Source: Halobaculum roseum
GTDB taxonomy: Archaea; Halobacteriota; Halobacteria; Halobacteriales; Haloferacaceae
Length of the DNA: 64,000 nt
Direction of reading: 5' to 3'
Assembly: GCF_019880245.1 (NCBI RefSeq)
Contig: NZ_CP082286.1
Span: 2,002,521 to 2,066,520, forward strand
Part shown: positions 26,761 to 34,795 of the stretch, piece by piece
How positions within the stretch are numbered: position 1 is the first letter of the stretch
How the letters are laid out: every line of letters begins with the position of its first letter
Notes under the pieces: generated by a model
Told to the model about the DNA's origin: nothing
The model's database searches: none
Seen by the model: only the letters and a program-made list of their open reading frames with translations
Program-made: the position numbers and the translations under genes

Positions 26761-26934
26761 ATGGATGTCAAGTACGACCTGACAAGCTACGTCAGGGTGC
26801 TCAAGCTGGCGAGCACGCCCTCCTGGGAGGAGTTCTCCCAGATCTCCAAGATCGCCGGTGCAGGCATCTTCCTCGTCGGGTTCCTCGGATTCGTCATCTT
26901 CGCGGTCATGTCGGTCCTCACCGGGGGGATCTGA
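26761..26934 (+). CDS. secE: Protein translocase subunit SecE (Sec61 gamma)
   Basis: This 57-residue protein begins MDVKYDLTSYVRVLKLA and contains the conserved amphipathic helix stretch TPSWEEFSQISKIAGAG. One membrane helix follows (FLVGFLGFVIFAVMSVL). It matches SecE/Sec61-gamma, which clamps the SecY channel. The gene is very short but secure because of motif, length and its position two bases ahead of nusG, the classic secE-nusG pair. Confidence 0.95.
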   Translation: MDVKYDLTSYVRVLKLASTPSWEEFSQISKIAGAGIFLVGFLGFVIFAVMSVLTGGI

Positions 26935-26936
26935 CG

Positions 26937-27392
26937 GTGCCCATCTACTCCGTGAAGACGACGGCCAGCCAGGAGCGCACCGTCGCGGACATGATCGCGA
27001 GCAAGGAGATGGCGGAGATCCACGCCGTCCTCGCGCCCGACCAGCTTACGAGCTACGTGATGGTCGAGGCCGACAACGACGCGATCATCCGGCGCGTGCT
27101 GGAGGAGGTGCCCCACGCCCGCGGGCTCGTCGAGGGCCCCGGCGGCGAGGCGGGCCGGTCGTCGATGTCGGAGGTCGAGCACTTCCTCTCGCCGACCCCC
27201 GACGTTGAGGGGATCGCCGAGGGCGACATCGTCGAGCTCATCGCCGGCCCGTTCAAGGGCGAGAAGGCGCAGGTGCAGCGCATCGACGAGGGCAAGGACC
27301 AGGTGACCGTCGAGCTGTACGAGGCGACCGTTCCGATCCCCGTGACGGTCCGCGGCGACCAGATCCGCGTGCTCGATTCCGACGAGCGGTAG
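26937..27392 (+). CDS. nusG: Transcription elongation factor NusG/Spt5
   Basis: This protein of about 151 residues has an NGN domain (VPIYSVKTTASQERTVADM ... ELHAVLAPDQLTSYVMVEA-like, residues 1-85). It ends in a KOW domain (EGDIVELIAGPFKGEKAQVQRID, about 95-150). It binds RNA polymerase and raises processivity. The GTG at 26937, two bases after the secE stop, gives the family's normal start (VPIYSVKTT). An upstream ATG in the same frame would overlap all of secE, and I rejected it. Confidence 0.95.
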   Translation: MPIYSVKTTASQERTVADMIASKEMAEIHAVLAPDQLTSYVMVEADNDAIIRRVLEEVPHARGLVEGPGGEAGRSSMSEVEHFLSPTPDVEGIAEGDIVELIAGPFKGEKAQVQRIDEGKDQVTVELYEATVPIPVTVRGDQIRVLDSDER

Positions 27393-27540
27393 GGCCCCGA
27401 CTCACACGAGCGATAGTTCACCTCCCGCGAACCGCTCGGTTCGACTTCTCCGCGCCGCTCTCAGTCGTCCGAAGCCATATCTTCCGGTTCGACCGCTACG
27501 GCTTCCGGGTCGATCTCGATCCCGCGTTCCGGCGCGACGC

Positions 27541-27837
27541 TCAGACCGCGCCGTCGACGCGCTCGACGATCCGGTCCAGGTCCGCGATCTCCTCGATGTC
27601 TGCTTTGATCCGCTCGCGCTCGCGGACGTCGTCGGAGTCGGCGTCGTACGCGCGGACGAACTCGGCGCGGGTGTGCTCGTCGAAGGCGTGCCGGATGGCG
27701 AAGTAGCCGTCCGGGACGACGGCGCCACACACCTGACACTCGTGTCGGTCGTGTGCGGTCGTCTGGTGGACGACGGCGTCCTCGACCGCGTCGAACGCCG
27801 CGTCGCACCCTTCGAGGCCACAGGCCCACCGGGACAT
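27541..27837 (-). CDS. Small haloarchaeal zinc-finger protein
   Basis: This 98-residue protein has two finger-like units: CGLEGCDAAFDAVEDAVVHQTTAH (Cys6, Cys11, His24, His29 approx.) and CQVCGAVVPDGYFAIRHAFDEH. Each resembles a C2H2 finger of the CxxC or CxxxxC type. A helical acidic C-terminus follows. It may bind DNA, RNA or protein; the role is unknown. The ATG at 27835-27837 puts the first Cys at residue 6, and a TATA-like ttaaa 27 bp upstream supports a leaderless start here. Confidence 0.8.
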   Translation of the reverse strand: MSRWACGLEGCDAAFDAVEDAVVHQTTAHDRHECQVCGAVVPDGYFAIRHAFDEHTRAEFVRAYDADSDDVRERERIKADIEEIADLDRIVERVDGAV

Positions 27838-27861
27838 ACCCGGATGCAGACGACAGGCTCG

Positions 27862-27868
27862 CTTAAAC
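27862..27868 (-). promoter_or_regulatory. TATA-like box of the zinc-finger gene
   Basis: gtttaag (minus strand) is centred about 28 bp ahead of the ATG at 27837, the expected position for a leaderless transcript. Confidence 0.5.
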
Positions 27869-28016
27869 GTTCCCGTGGGATCGCGGCCCCGTCCCCGTTT
27901 GCATTCCCGTCTCCGCTCCCGTCCCCGGTCTCGTCCCCGTTCGCGATCGTCGGTCCCCGCGCCCGCCCTCGATCCCAAAGCGGAATCACTAACCTCGACC
28001 CGACGTACCTCCGCGT

Positions 28017-28778
28017 GTGACCGGAGGACGGACGCGGGTCGACCCCCACGTGAAGGTGCTCGACGAGCGCGTCGTCGAGCGGGCGCGGGAGTCGGGCGTC
28101 GACACGCTCGTGTACGCGCCGCACTTCACGCGCCTGCCCGAGATCCGCGAGCGCGCCGAGCGCTTCTCGACGGACGACCTCACCGTGGTGCCGGCGCGGG
28201 AGGTGTTCACCGGCGACTGGGGGAACCGCCGTCACCTCCTCGCGATCGGGCTCTCCGAGCCCGTCCCCGATTTCATCTCCTTCGAGGCGGCGCTCGCGGA
28301 GTTCGAGCGACAGGGCGCGGCCGTGCTCGTCCCCCATCCGGAGTTCCTGAACGTGAGCCTCACCCGCGCCGAGGTCGGCGCCTACCGCGACCGGATCGAC
28401 GGCGTCGAGACGTACAACGCGAAGCTGTTCGGCGGGCAAAACGACCGCGGCCGTCGGATCGCCGAGGCGTTCGACCTGCCGACGTTCGGCTCCTCGTACG
28501 CGCACGTCCACGGGACGGTCGGCGCCGCCTGGACCGAGTTCGAGGGCGACGTTCGCGGGGAGGACGCGCTCGTGTCGGCACTGAAGGACGGCGTCCCCCG
28601 CTCGGTGGTCAAGCGGAGCGATCCGGCGACGAGACTCCGCCGGCTGGTGGAGTTCGCCCATCTCGGGTACGAGAACTCGTGGGGGAAGCTCGACCGCCTC
28701 CTCCTCTCGGGCATGGAGGCGACGCACCCGCGACACATCGCCTACGACGGGCGGTTCGACGACGTTTCCGTGTACTGA
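28017..28778 (+). CDS. PHP-domain metal-dependent phosphoesterase
   Basis: This 253-residue protein has the PHP-superfamily layout: RVDPHVKVLD at the start, VYAPHFTRLPEI, VPAREVFTGDWGNRRHLLAIG, VLVPHPEF near residue 110 and GSSYAHVHG near 162. These His/Asp/Glu positions form a two- or three-metal site. PHP enzymes cleave phosphate esters such as histidinol phosphate or nucleotides; the substrate here is unknown. It starts with GTG at 28017 because no ATG precedes the first metal-binding motif. It is divergent from the zinc-finger gene. Confidence 0.82.
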   Translation: MTGGRTRVDPHVKVLDERVVERARESGVDTLVYAPHFTRLPEIRERAERFSTDDLTVVPAREVFTGDWGNRRHLLAIGLSEPVPDFISFEAALAEFERQGAAVLVPHPEFLNVSLTRAEVGAYRDRIDGVETYNAKLFGGQNDRGRRIAEAFDLPTFGSSYAHVHGTVGAAWTEFEGDVRGEDALVSALKDGVPRSVVKRSDPATRLRRLVEFAHLGYENSWGKLDRLLLSGMEATHPRHIAYDGRFDDVSVY

Positions 28779-28831
28779 CCGGCGGTCGCGGCGCGCTCGT
28801 CCCCGGCCCGGAGTCGTCGCCGGCGCGCGCC

Positions 28832-29338
28832 TCACACAGGCAGCCCGGCGAGGACGGTCGCGACCGCCTCCCGCGGCGTCCCCGTGTTCAGGTCGACGAG
28901 GAAGTACTGGACCGCGGTGAGCGCGGCGAGTTCGAGGAGCGTGATGACGACGGTGAGCGTGTCGGCCCACTTGCTGGAGGTAGGGACCCCGACCGGAAGC
29001 CCGTACTCGGTACTCGACAGCGGGTAAAACAGGGCGATGCCGCGCTTGCTCCCGACCACGTCGAGGAGGTAGTGCGTGGCGACGCCGATCCAGACGAACT
29101 GGAGGTTCCCGAAGTAGATCGGGTACGCGAGGATCACGCCGAGGACGAGGAGGTTGTGGAGCGTCTTGCGGTGCTTGCCGAAGGCGGTGTCCACGTCGGG
29201 AAACAGCGCGCCGAGCACGAGCGGGACGAACAGCTCGGCGATGGTGCGGAACGTCTCCAGATCGCCCGACGGCTGCAAGACATAGCCCAAGCCGATAGCG
29301 AGGAGGATCGCGTTCAGCACGTGGCCCTTCTTGTTCAC
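28832..29338 (-). CDS. DUF457/YdjM-type membrane metal-dependent hydrolase
   Basis: This 168-residue protein has about four membrane helices. MNKKGHVLNAI at the start, FPDVDTAFGKHRKTLHN near residues 46-62 and IGVATHYLLDVVGS near 83-97 carry the conserved His/Asp residues of the DUF457 (YdjM/LexA-regulated) family of membrane-bound hydrolases. It may act on lipids or another membrane substrate; activity is unproven. The gene is convergent with the PHP gene. Confidence 0.85.
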   Translation of the reverse strand: MNKKGHVLNAILLAIGLGYVLQPSGDLETFRTIAELFVPLVLGALFPDVDTAFGKHRKTLHNLLVLGVILAYPIYFGNLQFVWIGVATHYLLDVVGSKRGIALFYPLSSTEYGLPVGVPTSSKWADTLTVVITLLELAALTAVQYFLVDLNTGTPREAVATVLAGLPV

Positions 29339-29429
29339 GTCTCCCCGTGCCGCCGCGAGCGACCAAACCGTTTCGGCTCCCGCCTCGCTCCGATCGGGTC
29401 GCGGTCGCGCGGTACTGGCGGGTTCCCGG

Positions 29430-29486
29430 CTACTCCGACTCGGTTACCCGCTACTCCGACTCGGTTACCCGCTACTCCGACTCGCG
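29430..29486. repeat. 21-bp tandem repeats overlapping the cinA stop codon
   Basis: Two perfect 21-bp units (29430-29450 and 29451-29471) and a 15-bp partial third unit (29472-29486) are present. The partial unit is the end of the cinA coding sequence, so on the minus strand the final codons Glu-Ser-Glu-stop are repeated three times in the same frame. Confidence 0.9.
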
Positions 29487-30011
29487 TTCCTCCACGGCCG
29501 CCAGCAGGTCCGAAAGCGCCTGTCTCGCGATCCGCGCTTTGATCTCCGTCCGGGTTCCGTCGAACTCGTAGCGCTCGACGGTCGCTTCGCTCTGCCCGGA
29601 TCCCCACGCGCCGGCGTACGCGACGCCGACGAAGACCGTCCCGACCGGCTTCTCGTCGCTGCCGCCGTCCGGGCCGGCGATCCCGGTCGTCGAGACGCCC
29701 CAGTCGACGCCGGCGGTGTCGCGGACGCCCCGCGCCATCGCGCGGGCGACGGGCTCGGAGACGGCCCCCTCCGCGTCGAGGTGCTCCCGCGGCACCGCCA
29801 GCTCCTCCAGCTTCGCGTCGTAGCTGTAGGTGACGACCGAGCGGTCGAAGTAGTCGCTGGAGCCGGGCACGTCCGTCAGCAGCGACCCGATCAGGCCGCC
29901 GGTGCACGACTCGGCGGTCGCGACGGTCCCGTCCGCGTCCCGGAGCGCGTCGCCGACGCGCTCCTCGATCCGGGGACCGGATTCGGACTCGCGTGTCTCG
30001 GACTCGCGCAT
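29472..30011 (-). CDS. pncC: CinA-family nicotinamide-nucleotide amidohydrolase
   Basis: This 179-residue single-domain CinA protein has VATAESCTGGLIGSLL, GASSxY-like VPGSSDYFDRSVVTYSY, and TTGIAGPDGGSDEKPVGTV, the conserved active-site stretches. It converts NMN to nicotinate mononucleotide, recycling pyridine nucleotides. The first ~12 residues are repetitive (RESETRESES), echoing the ESE end. A 21-bp tandem repeat carrying the stop codon follows the gene. It is divergent from the aminotransferase gene (75 bp apart). Confidence 0.92.
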   Translation of the reverse strand: MRESETRESESGPRIEERVGDALRDADGTVATAESCTGGLIGSLLTDVPGSSDYFDRSVVTYSYDAKLEELAVPREHLDAEGAVSEPVARAMARGVRDTAGVDWGVSTTGIAGPDGGSDEKPVGTVFVGVAYAGAWGSGQSEATVERYEFDGTRTEIKARIARQALSDLLAAVEERESE

Positions 30012-30086
30012 ACCCGACGGTCTCTCGGCGGCGGCTTAAGACCGCGGGAGTGAAGGAGCGACGGCTCGCAGTACCGCCGACAAGCC

Positions 30087-31187
30087 GTGCACTACGAGCG
30101 CCCGCAGTTCTTTCACGTGATGCAGTACGCCGCGTCCGCCGACCGGGACGTGGTGGACATGGTGTCGGGCAACCCCGACTGGGAGCCGCCCGCCGCGCTG
30201 CGCGACGGGCTCCGCGAGTACGCGGACGCCGACCCCGACGAGTTCCAGTACCCGCCCAGCGAGGGGCTTCGCGACCTCCGCGAGGAGATCGCCGCACGCC
30301 GGAACGTCGACCCCGACCGGATCGTCGTCACCAACGGCACCGGCGAGGCCAACTACCTCGCGATGGCCGCCGCGCTGGATCGCGACGCCGGCTCCGAAGT
30401 GCTCCTGACCGACCCGGTCTATCCGTATTACCCGGGGAAGACCGAGCTGCTCGACGCGGACGCGACGCTCGTCCCCGCGGAACGCGACGGCTCCCTCGAC
30501 CCCGCGCGGTTCCGCGAGGCCGCAAGCGAGGAGACGAGCCTGATCCTGGTGAACACGCCGAACAACCCCACCGGCGCGGTGTACTCCCGGGAGACGATGC
30601 GGGAACTCGCGGCCGTCGCCGAGGAGGTGGACGCGACGCTCGTCGCCGACGAGGTGTACGACCACTTCGACTTCACCGGCGAGTTCGAGTCGGCGCTGAC
30701 GCTCGACAGCGACCGCGTGATCGTGACGACCGGCTACTCGAAGTCGATGGCGATCACCGGCTTTCGCGTCGGCTACGCGGTGCTCCCGGAGCACCTCGTC
30801 GACGCCGCCAAGACCCGGCACATGCTCGTCAACGTCACGACCTCGCGTCCCCCGCAGGCCGCGGTGCTGCGGGCGCTGCGCGAGACGGACGCCGAGTACT
30901 ACGCCGACGTTCGCGCGATGCTGCGCGAGCGCGCCGCGACGTTCACCGACGCGCTCGACGCCGCCGGCGCCGAGTACACCTCCCCCGACGGCGCCTTCTA
31001 CGTTCTCGCTCGCTTCGAGGGCTTCCCGGGGACCATGGAGAACGCGAAGCGTCTGATCGACGAGGGCGGCGTCGCGGGGATGCCGGGCGAGACCTTCGGC
31101 TCGGCGCGCGACGAGTGGCTCCGGTTCGCTCTGGTGACGCCGCGTGTCGAGGAGGCGGCCGCACGGCTCACCGACTACTTCGGCTGA
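30087..31187 (+). CDS. PLP-dependent aminotransferase, class I/II
   Basis: This 366-residue fold-type I aminotransferase contains MVSGNPDWEPP, the NTPNNPTGAVYS stretch that binds PLP, DEVYDHFDF, and the PLP lysine in TTGYSKSMAITGFRVGY (about residue 218). It ends with a conserved arginine context (WLRFALVTP). The substrate cannot be read off: aspartate, alanine or aromatic amino acids are all possible. No pathway genes flank it, only cinA divergent on the left and the Get3-like ATPase on the right after a 255-bp gap. Confidence 0.9.
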   Translation: MHYERPQFFHVMQYAASADRDVVDMVSGNPDWEPPAALRDGLREYADADPDEFQYPPSEGLRDLREEIAARRNVDPDRIVVTNGTGEANYLAMAAALDRDAGSEVLLTDPVYPYYPGKTELLDADATLVPAERDGSLDPARFREAASEETSLILVNTPNNPTGAVYSRETMRELAAVAEEVDATLVADEVYDHFDFTGEFESALTLDSDRVIVTTGYSKSMAITGFRVGYAVLPEHLVDAAKTRHMLVNVTTSRPPQAAVLRALRETDAEYYADVRAMLRERAATFTDALDAAGAEYTSPDGAFYVLARFEGFPGTMENAKRLIDEGGVAGMPGETFGSARDEWLRFALVTPRVEEAAARLTDYFG

Positions 31188-31350
31188 CTGCCGTCGACGG
31201 ACGGCCGTCGCTTCCGTTGCTCGGCCCCGGGCGCTCCGGCGGCACGCGAGGGGCTACGCGGACTGTGGGTCGGCGCCGACGACCCGAACCGTCCGGGACG
31301 AGGTGGTGCCGTCTTCGTATTTCAACCGTCGGCCGTTCCGACGACCGCGT

Positions 31351-31401
31351 GTTCGGTTGGCCCGCGCACGTTCGGTTGTCCCGCATGTTCGGTCGTCGCG
31401 C
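31351..31401. repeat. Three 15-bp direct repeats upstream of the Get3/ArsA gene
   Basis: gttcggttggcccgc (31351-31365), gttcggttgtcccgc (31370-31384) and gttcggtcgtcgcgc (31387-31401) lie 42-92 bp ahead of the ATG at 31443, at 17-19-bp steps. They could be regulator sites or relics of slippage. Confidence 0.6.
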
Positions 31402-31442
31402 TACCAACGGATAGACAAGTTCCCGTCTCCTCCACCCCGGCA

Positions 31443-32675
31443 ATGAGCGATATCGACGTGGAGCCGGTCGACGAGATCGACGACCCCGACGACCCCGCGG
31501 ACGCCGACGAGGTCGATGCCGGCGACGGCGCCGGCGGCGACGACGCGGCGCCGTCGCGGATGGGCGCGGGGATCGACGTGCGCGGCGCGGCCGGGCTCGA
31601 CGGCCCGGACGCCCCGGAGTACGTCCTCTACGGCGGGAAGGGGGGCGTCGGCAAGACGACGTGCGCGGCCGCGACCGCGCTGGCGAGCGCCCACGACGGC
31701 GTCGCGACGCTCGTCGTGTCGACCGACCCGGCGCACTCGCTGTCGGACACGCTCGACACCGACATCCCCGCCCACCCGTCGCGTATTCGCGAGGACGTGC
31801 CGCTGTACGCGGCGGAGATCGACCCCGACGCCGCGATGGAGGAGGGGATGTTCGGCGCGGGGATGGCGACCGGCGGCGAGGACGACGACGCCGGGGCTGC
31901 GGCCGGCGGCGATGCGGGAGACGATACGGGTTCGGGGGCCGGCGAGAACCCCCTCGGCGGCCTCGGCGGGATGGGCGAGGCGATGGCCGACTCGCCGATG
32001 GGCGGGATGCTCGGCGGGACGATGCCCGGCGCCGACGAGGCGGCCGCGATGCGCCAACTGCTCGAACACCTCGACGACCCGCGCTTCGACCGCGTGGTCG
32101 TCGACACCGCACCCACCGGGCACACGCTCCGCCTGCTCCAACTCCCCGAGACGCTCGACTCGATGGTCGGGCGGATCATGAAACTCAAACAGCAGTTCTC
32201 CGGGATGATGGAGGGGATGAAGGGGATGTTCGGGATGGGCGACGGCGCCGCCGGGGAGCCCGACCTCGACGAGCTGAAGGAGCGCATCACGCGGCTGCGC
32301 GAGACGTTGCAGGACCCCACGAAGACGGACTTCCGGGTCGTGATGGTGCCCGAGGAGATGAGCGTCGTCGAGTCCGAGCGGCTCGTCAAGCGGCTGGACG
32401 AGTTCTCCATCCCGGTGAACACGCTCGTCGTCAACCGCGTGATGGAGGACCCGCGCGAGGTCGCGGAGTTCGGCGACGGCGTCGACCCCTCGTGGATCGT
32501 CACGCCGAACCTGGAGGACTGTGAGTTCTGCCAGCGTCGCTGGGAGGTGCAGCAGAACAGCCTCGCGAAGGCGACCGACCTCTACCGCGGCCGCGACGTG
32601 AAGCGCGTCCCCCTGCTCGCCGACGAGGTTCGCGGGGAGAACGCCCTGCGAGTCGTCGCCGCCTGTCTGGCCTGA
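31443..32675 (+). CDS. Get3/ArsA-family ATPase
   Basis: This 410-residue protein has the deviant P-loop GGKGGVGKTT (residues 64-73), switch I DPAHSLSD and switch II DTAPTGHTLRLLQLPE. A CxxC at Cys360-Cys363 (DCEFCQRRW) matches the dimer zinc site of Get3/TRC40. The middle contains two Met-rich stretches (AMEEGMFGAGM and MMEGMKGMFGMG), with a Gly/Asp-rich insert between them, as in the hydrophobic client-binding groove of Get3. It is therefore more likely a tail-anchored-protein targeting factor than an arsenite pump. No arsB or arsR is nearby. The N-terminal 57 residues are acidic. Confidence 0.88.
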   Translation: MSDIDVEPVDEIDDPDDPADADEVDAGDGAGGDDAAPSRMGAGIDVRGAAGLDGPDAPEYVLYGGKGGVGKTTCAAATALASAHDGVATLVVSTDPAHSLSDTLDTDIPAHPSRIREDVPLYAAEIDPDAAMEEGMFGAGMATGGEDDDAGAAAGGDAGDDTGSGAGENPLGGLGGMGEAMADSPMGGMLGGTMPGADEAAAMRQLLEHLDDPRFDRVVVDTAPTGHTLRLLQLPETLDSMVGRIMKLKQQFSGMMEGMKGMFGMGDGAAGEPDLDELKERITRLRETLQDPTKTDFRVVMVPEEMSVVESERLVKRLDEFSIPVNTLVVNRVMEDPREVAEFGDGVDPSWIVTPNLEDCEFCQRRWEVQQNSLAKATDLYRGRDVKRVPLLADEVRGENALRVVAACLA

Positions 32676-32684
32676 GGGGGTCTG

Positions 32685-32999
32685 CTACGTCGAATCGCCG
32701 TCGCCGTCGCCCGGTTCATCGATCAGATCCTCAGCGAGTTCCAGCGCCGCGGCGACGTGCTCCTCGGCCGCCTCGTCCTCGGTGTCGCCGGCCTCGCGGA
32801 GCAGGCGGACCACGTGGCCCGCGCGCTCGCGGACGGTCTCCGGCTCGGCGGGTCGCTCCGCGAGGTCGCGCGCGACGGCCTCCGCCTCCCCGAGGTGGGC
32901 GCTCGCGGCCCGCGCGACCGGCCGCTCGGCGGTCGCGGCGAGGTGCTCGTGGAGGGCGTCGAGCCGGTCGTCCGTCTCCCCGTCGTCGGTGTCGCTCAC
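32685..32999 (-). CDS. Small acidic helical protein, hypothetical
   Basis: The GTG at 32999 (five bases after the SDR stop) gives 104 residues, almost all predicted helix and very acidic (DRLDALHEHLAATAERPVARAASAHLGEAEA). There are no cysteines or membrane segments. A longer frame upstream overlaps the SDR gene and reads as a shadow. It is probably co-transcribed with the SDR gene. Function is unknown. Confidence 0.7.
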   Translation of the reverse strand: MSDTDDGETDDRLDALHEHLAATAERPVARAASAHLGEAEAVARDLAERPAEPETVRERAGHVVRLLREAGDTEDEAAEEHVAAALELAEDLIDEPGDGDGDST

Positions 33000-33003
33000 G
33001 GGC

Positions 33004-33828
33004 TCACGAGAGCTTCGACGCGAACGACCACAGCGAGTCGGCGATCCTGGTGGGGACGAGCCGACCGATCTCCGCGACCGTCGCGAGCGGGCCGACGGGG
33101 TAGCGAGCGGGCGGCTTCGTCGAGCTCGCGGCGTCGACGACGTCCTCGGCGACACGCTCGGGCTCGACTGCCCCGAACCCGCCGCCGCCGATGGCGTCGT
33201 AGTCCTCGACGAGATCGTAGAAGGACTCGTAGGCGCCCGAGCGGTCGAGGCCGTCTATCTCGGACTCGACGCGGTCCTCGAAGCCGGTCTCGACGGGGCC
33301 GGGCTCGATCAGCGAGACGGTGATCCCGTACTCGCGGACCTCGTTGCGGAGGGCGTCGCTCATCGCCTCCAGCGCGTGCTTCGAGCCGCAGTAGACGCCG
33401 CCGCCGGGGAACGAGACCCGGCCGGCCGCCGAGGAGACGTTCACGATGGCGCCGTCCTCGCGGCGGCGCATCGCGGGCAGCACCTCGCGGATCAGCCGGT
33501 GGGGGCCGTACACGTTCACCTCGAACTGGTCGCGGACGGTGTCGGTCGGCACGTCCTCGATCGGTCCGAACTGGCCGTAGCCGGCGTTGTTTACGAGCGC
33601 GTCGATTCGACCCTCCTCGTCGAGGATCCGGTCGACGACGCGTTCGATGTCGTCCCCGTCGGTCACGTCGAGCGTCGCGATCTTGCAGTCGTCGTGGTCG
33701 CCGAGCGTCTGGATGTCGGCCGGGTTTCGCGCGGTCGCGTACACCGTCCACTCCTCCTCGAGGAACGCCTCGGCGCTCGCCCGCCCGATGCCGGACGAGC
33801 ACCCCGTGATGAGCACGGTCCTGGTCAT
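33004..33828 (-). CDS. Short-chain dehydrogenase/reductase
   Basis: This 274-residue classical SDR has cofactor motif TGCSSGIG (residues 8-15), the NNAGYG stretch, the catalytic Ser in VNVSSAAGR, and the YxxxK active site YCGSK (about residues 146-150). The acidic residue pattern after beta-2 (ATARNPADI) suggests NADP preference, but this is weak. The substrate is unknown; relatives include retinol- and sterol-type oxidoreductases. It starts a two-gene unit with the small acidic protein. Confidence 0.9.
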   Translation of the reverse strand: MTRTVLITGCSSGIGRASAEAFLEEEWTVYATARNPADIQTLGDHDDCKIATLDVTDGDDIERVVDRILDEEGRIDALVNNAGYGQFGPIEDVPTDTVRDQFEVNVYGPHRLIREVLPAMRRREDGAIVNVSSAAGRVSFPGGGVYCGSKHALEAMSDALRNEVREYGITVSLIEPGPVETGFEDRVESEIDGLDRSGAYESFYDLVEDYDAIGGGGFGAVEPERVAEDVVDAASSTKPPARYPVGPLATVAEIGRLVPTRIADSLWSFASKLS

Positions 33829-33924
33829 GTCAGCGCCCTCGGGGGCCCCGAAGTTAACTCCCGCCGTCTCGTCGCCGGGTCGTATCGGCCGACCGCGTCG
33901 CCGGCGACATCGGTTCCGGCGCGG

Positions 33925-34791
33925 TCACTCGCCCTCGGCGACCTCGCGCTTCGCCTCGTCGGCGTACGCGTCCGCCAGCCTCGTGGGCTCGGGCAGCTTG
34001 TAGCCGTCACACAGCGCCGCGACGAGATCGACCGCGGTCCCGGCGCTCACGCGGTGGCCGGGACTCACGTACAGCGGATTGATCACCGGGGAGGAGTCGT
34101 ACTGCCGGGACTGGTAGGCGTGCCCGATCGTCGTCCCCGCCGGCGCGTCGACCGAGTCGTCGGCTCGGACCGGCGTCCGCCAGCCCGCGGGCCGGCCGTC
34201 GACCGGGTCGTCGGGCGTCCCGCACAGGAGGCTCTTGGCGACGCCGACGGCCGGCGCGTCGAACAGGACGCCGACGTGGGTGGCTATTCCGGCCTGCCGG
34301 AAGTGGACGCGGCCGCTCCCGTCGAGGACGTACAGGTCCGGGTCGGCCTCCAGGGTCGCCAGCGCGTCGACGATCGGACCGCCCTCCCGGAACGCCAGCA
34401 ACCCGGGGATGTATGGGATCGACAGCTCCGTCACCGCGTACGTGCGCTCGATCACCTCGTCGCCGCGGAGCACGACGACGGCCGAGACGGCGCGGTCGTC
34501 GAGGAACGCCTGGTCGACGCCGGCGACGAGGGGCGGGTCACCGGCCGGGTCGCCGTCGCGTTGGTCGCGCTCGGCCGGAGGAGCCTCGGCGTCGCCGTCG
34601 GTCGCGTCGCCGCCGAAGTCCACGAGGTCGACGGCGTCGTCGCTGTCGCCGCAGACATCGACGCTCGCGGGGTCGAACGGGAGCCCGTCGACGAACTCGG
34701 CGGCGTCGGCGATGTCGCGCTGGAGCGCCTCCATCGCCTCTCGGTCGAGCGCGGGATCCGGGAGGTATTCCGGGCGGACGGGGTCGGGCAT
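33925..34791 (-). CDS. nfi: Endonuclease V
   Basis: This 288-residue enzyme cleaves DNA (or RNA) next to deaminated bases, chiefly hypoxanthine. It has the metal Asp in AGVDQAFL, the wedge PYIPGLLAFREG, a second Asp in YVLDGSGRVHFRQAGIATHVGV, GVAKSLLCG, and the late His in SPGHRVSAG. An acidic insert of about 35 residues (near 50-85) is a haloarchaeal addition. It follows the rhomboid gene by four bases, so the two are probably co-transcribed. Confidence 0.93.
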   Translation of the reverse strand: MPDPVRPEYLPDPALDREAMEALQRDIADAAEFVDGLPFDPASVDVCGDSDDAVDLVDFGGDATDGDAEAPPAERDQRDGDPAGDPPLVAGVDQAFLDDRAVSAVVVLRGDEVIERTYAVTELSIPYIPGLLAFREGGPIVDALATLEADPDLYVLDGSGRVHFRQAGIATHVGVLFDAPAVGVAKSLLCGTPDDPVDGRPAGWRTPVRADDSVDAPAGTTIGHAYQSRQYDSSPVINPLYVSPGHRVSAGTAVDLVAALCDGYKLPEPTRLADAYADEAKREVAEGE

Positions 34792-34795
34792 CGGG

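Noticed and set aside
27886..27943. Pyrimidine-rich cccgtccccgt-like tract as a coding or regulatory element
   Set aside because: It is low-complexity hexamer-like sequence between divergent genes. No frame is credible, and the TATA boxes explain expression without it.
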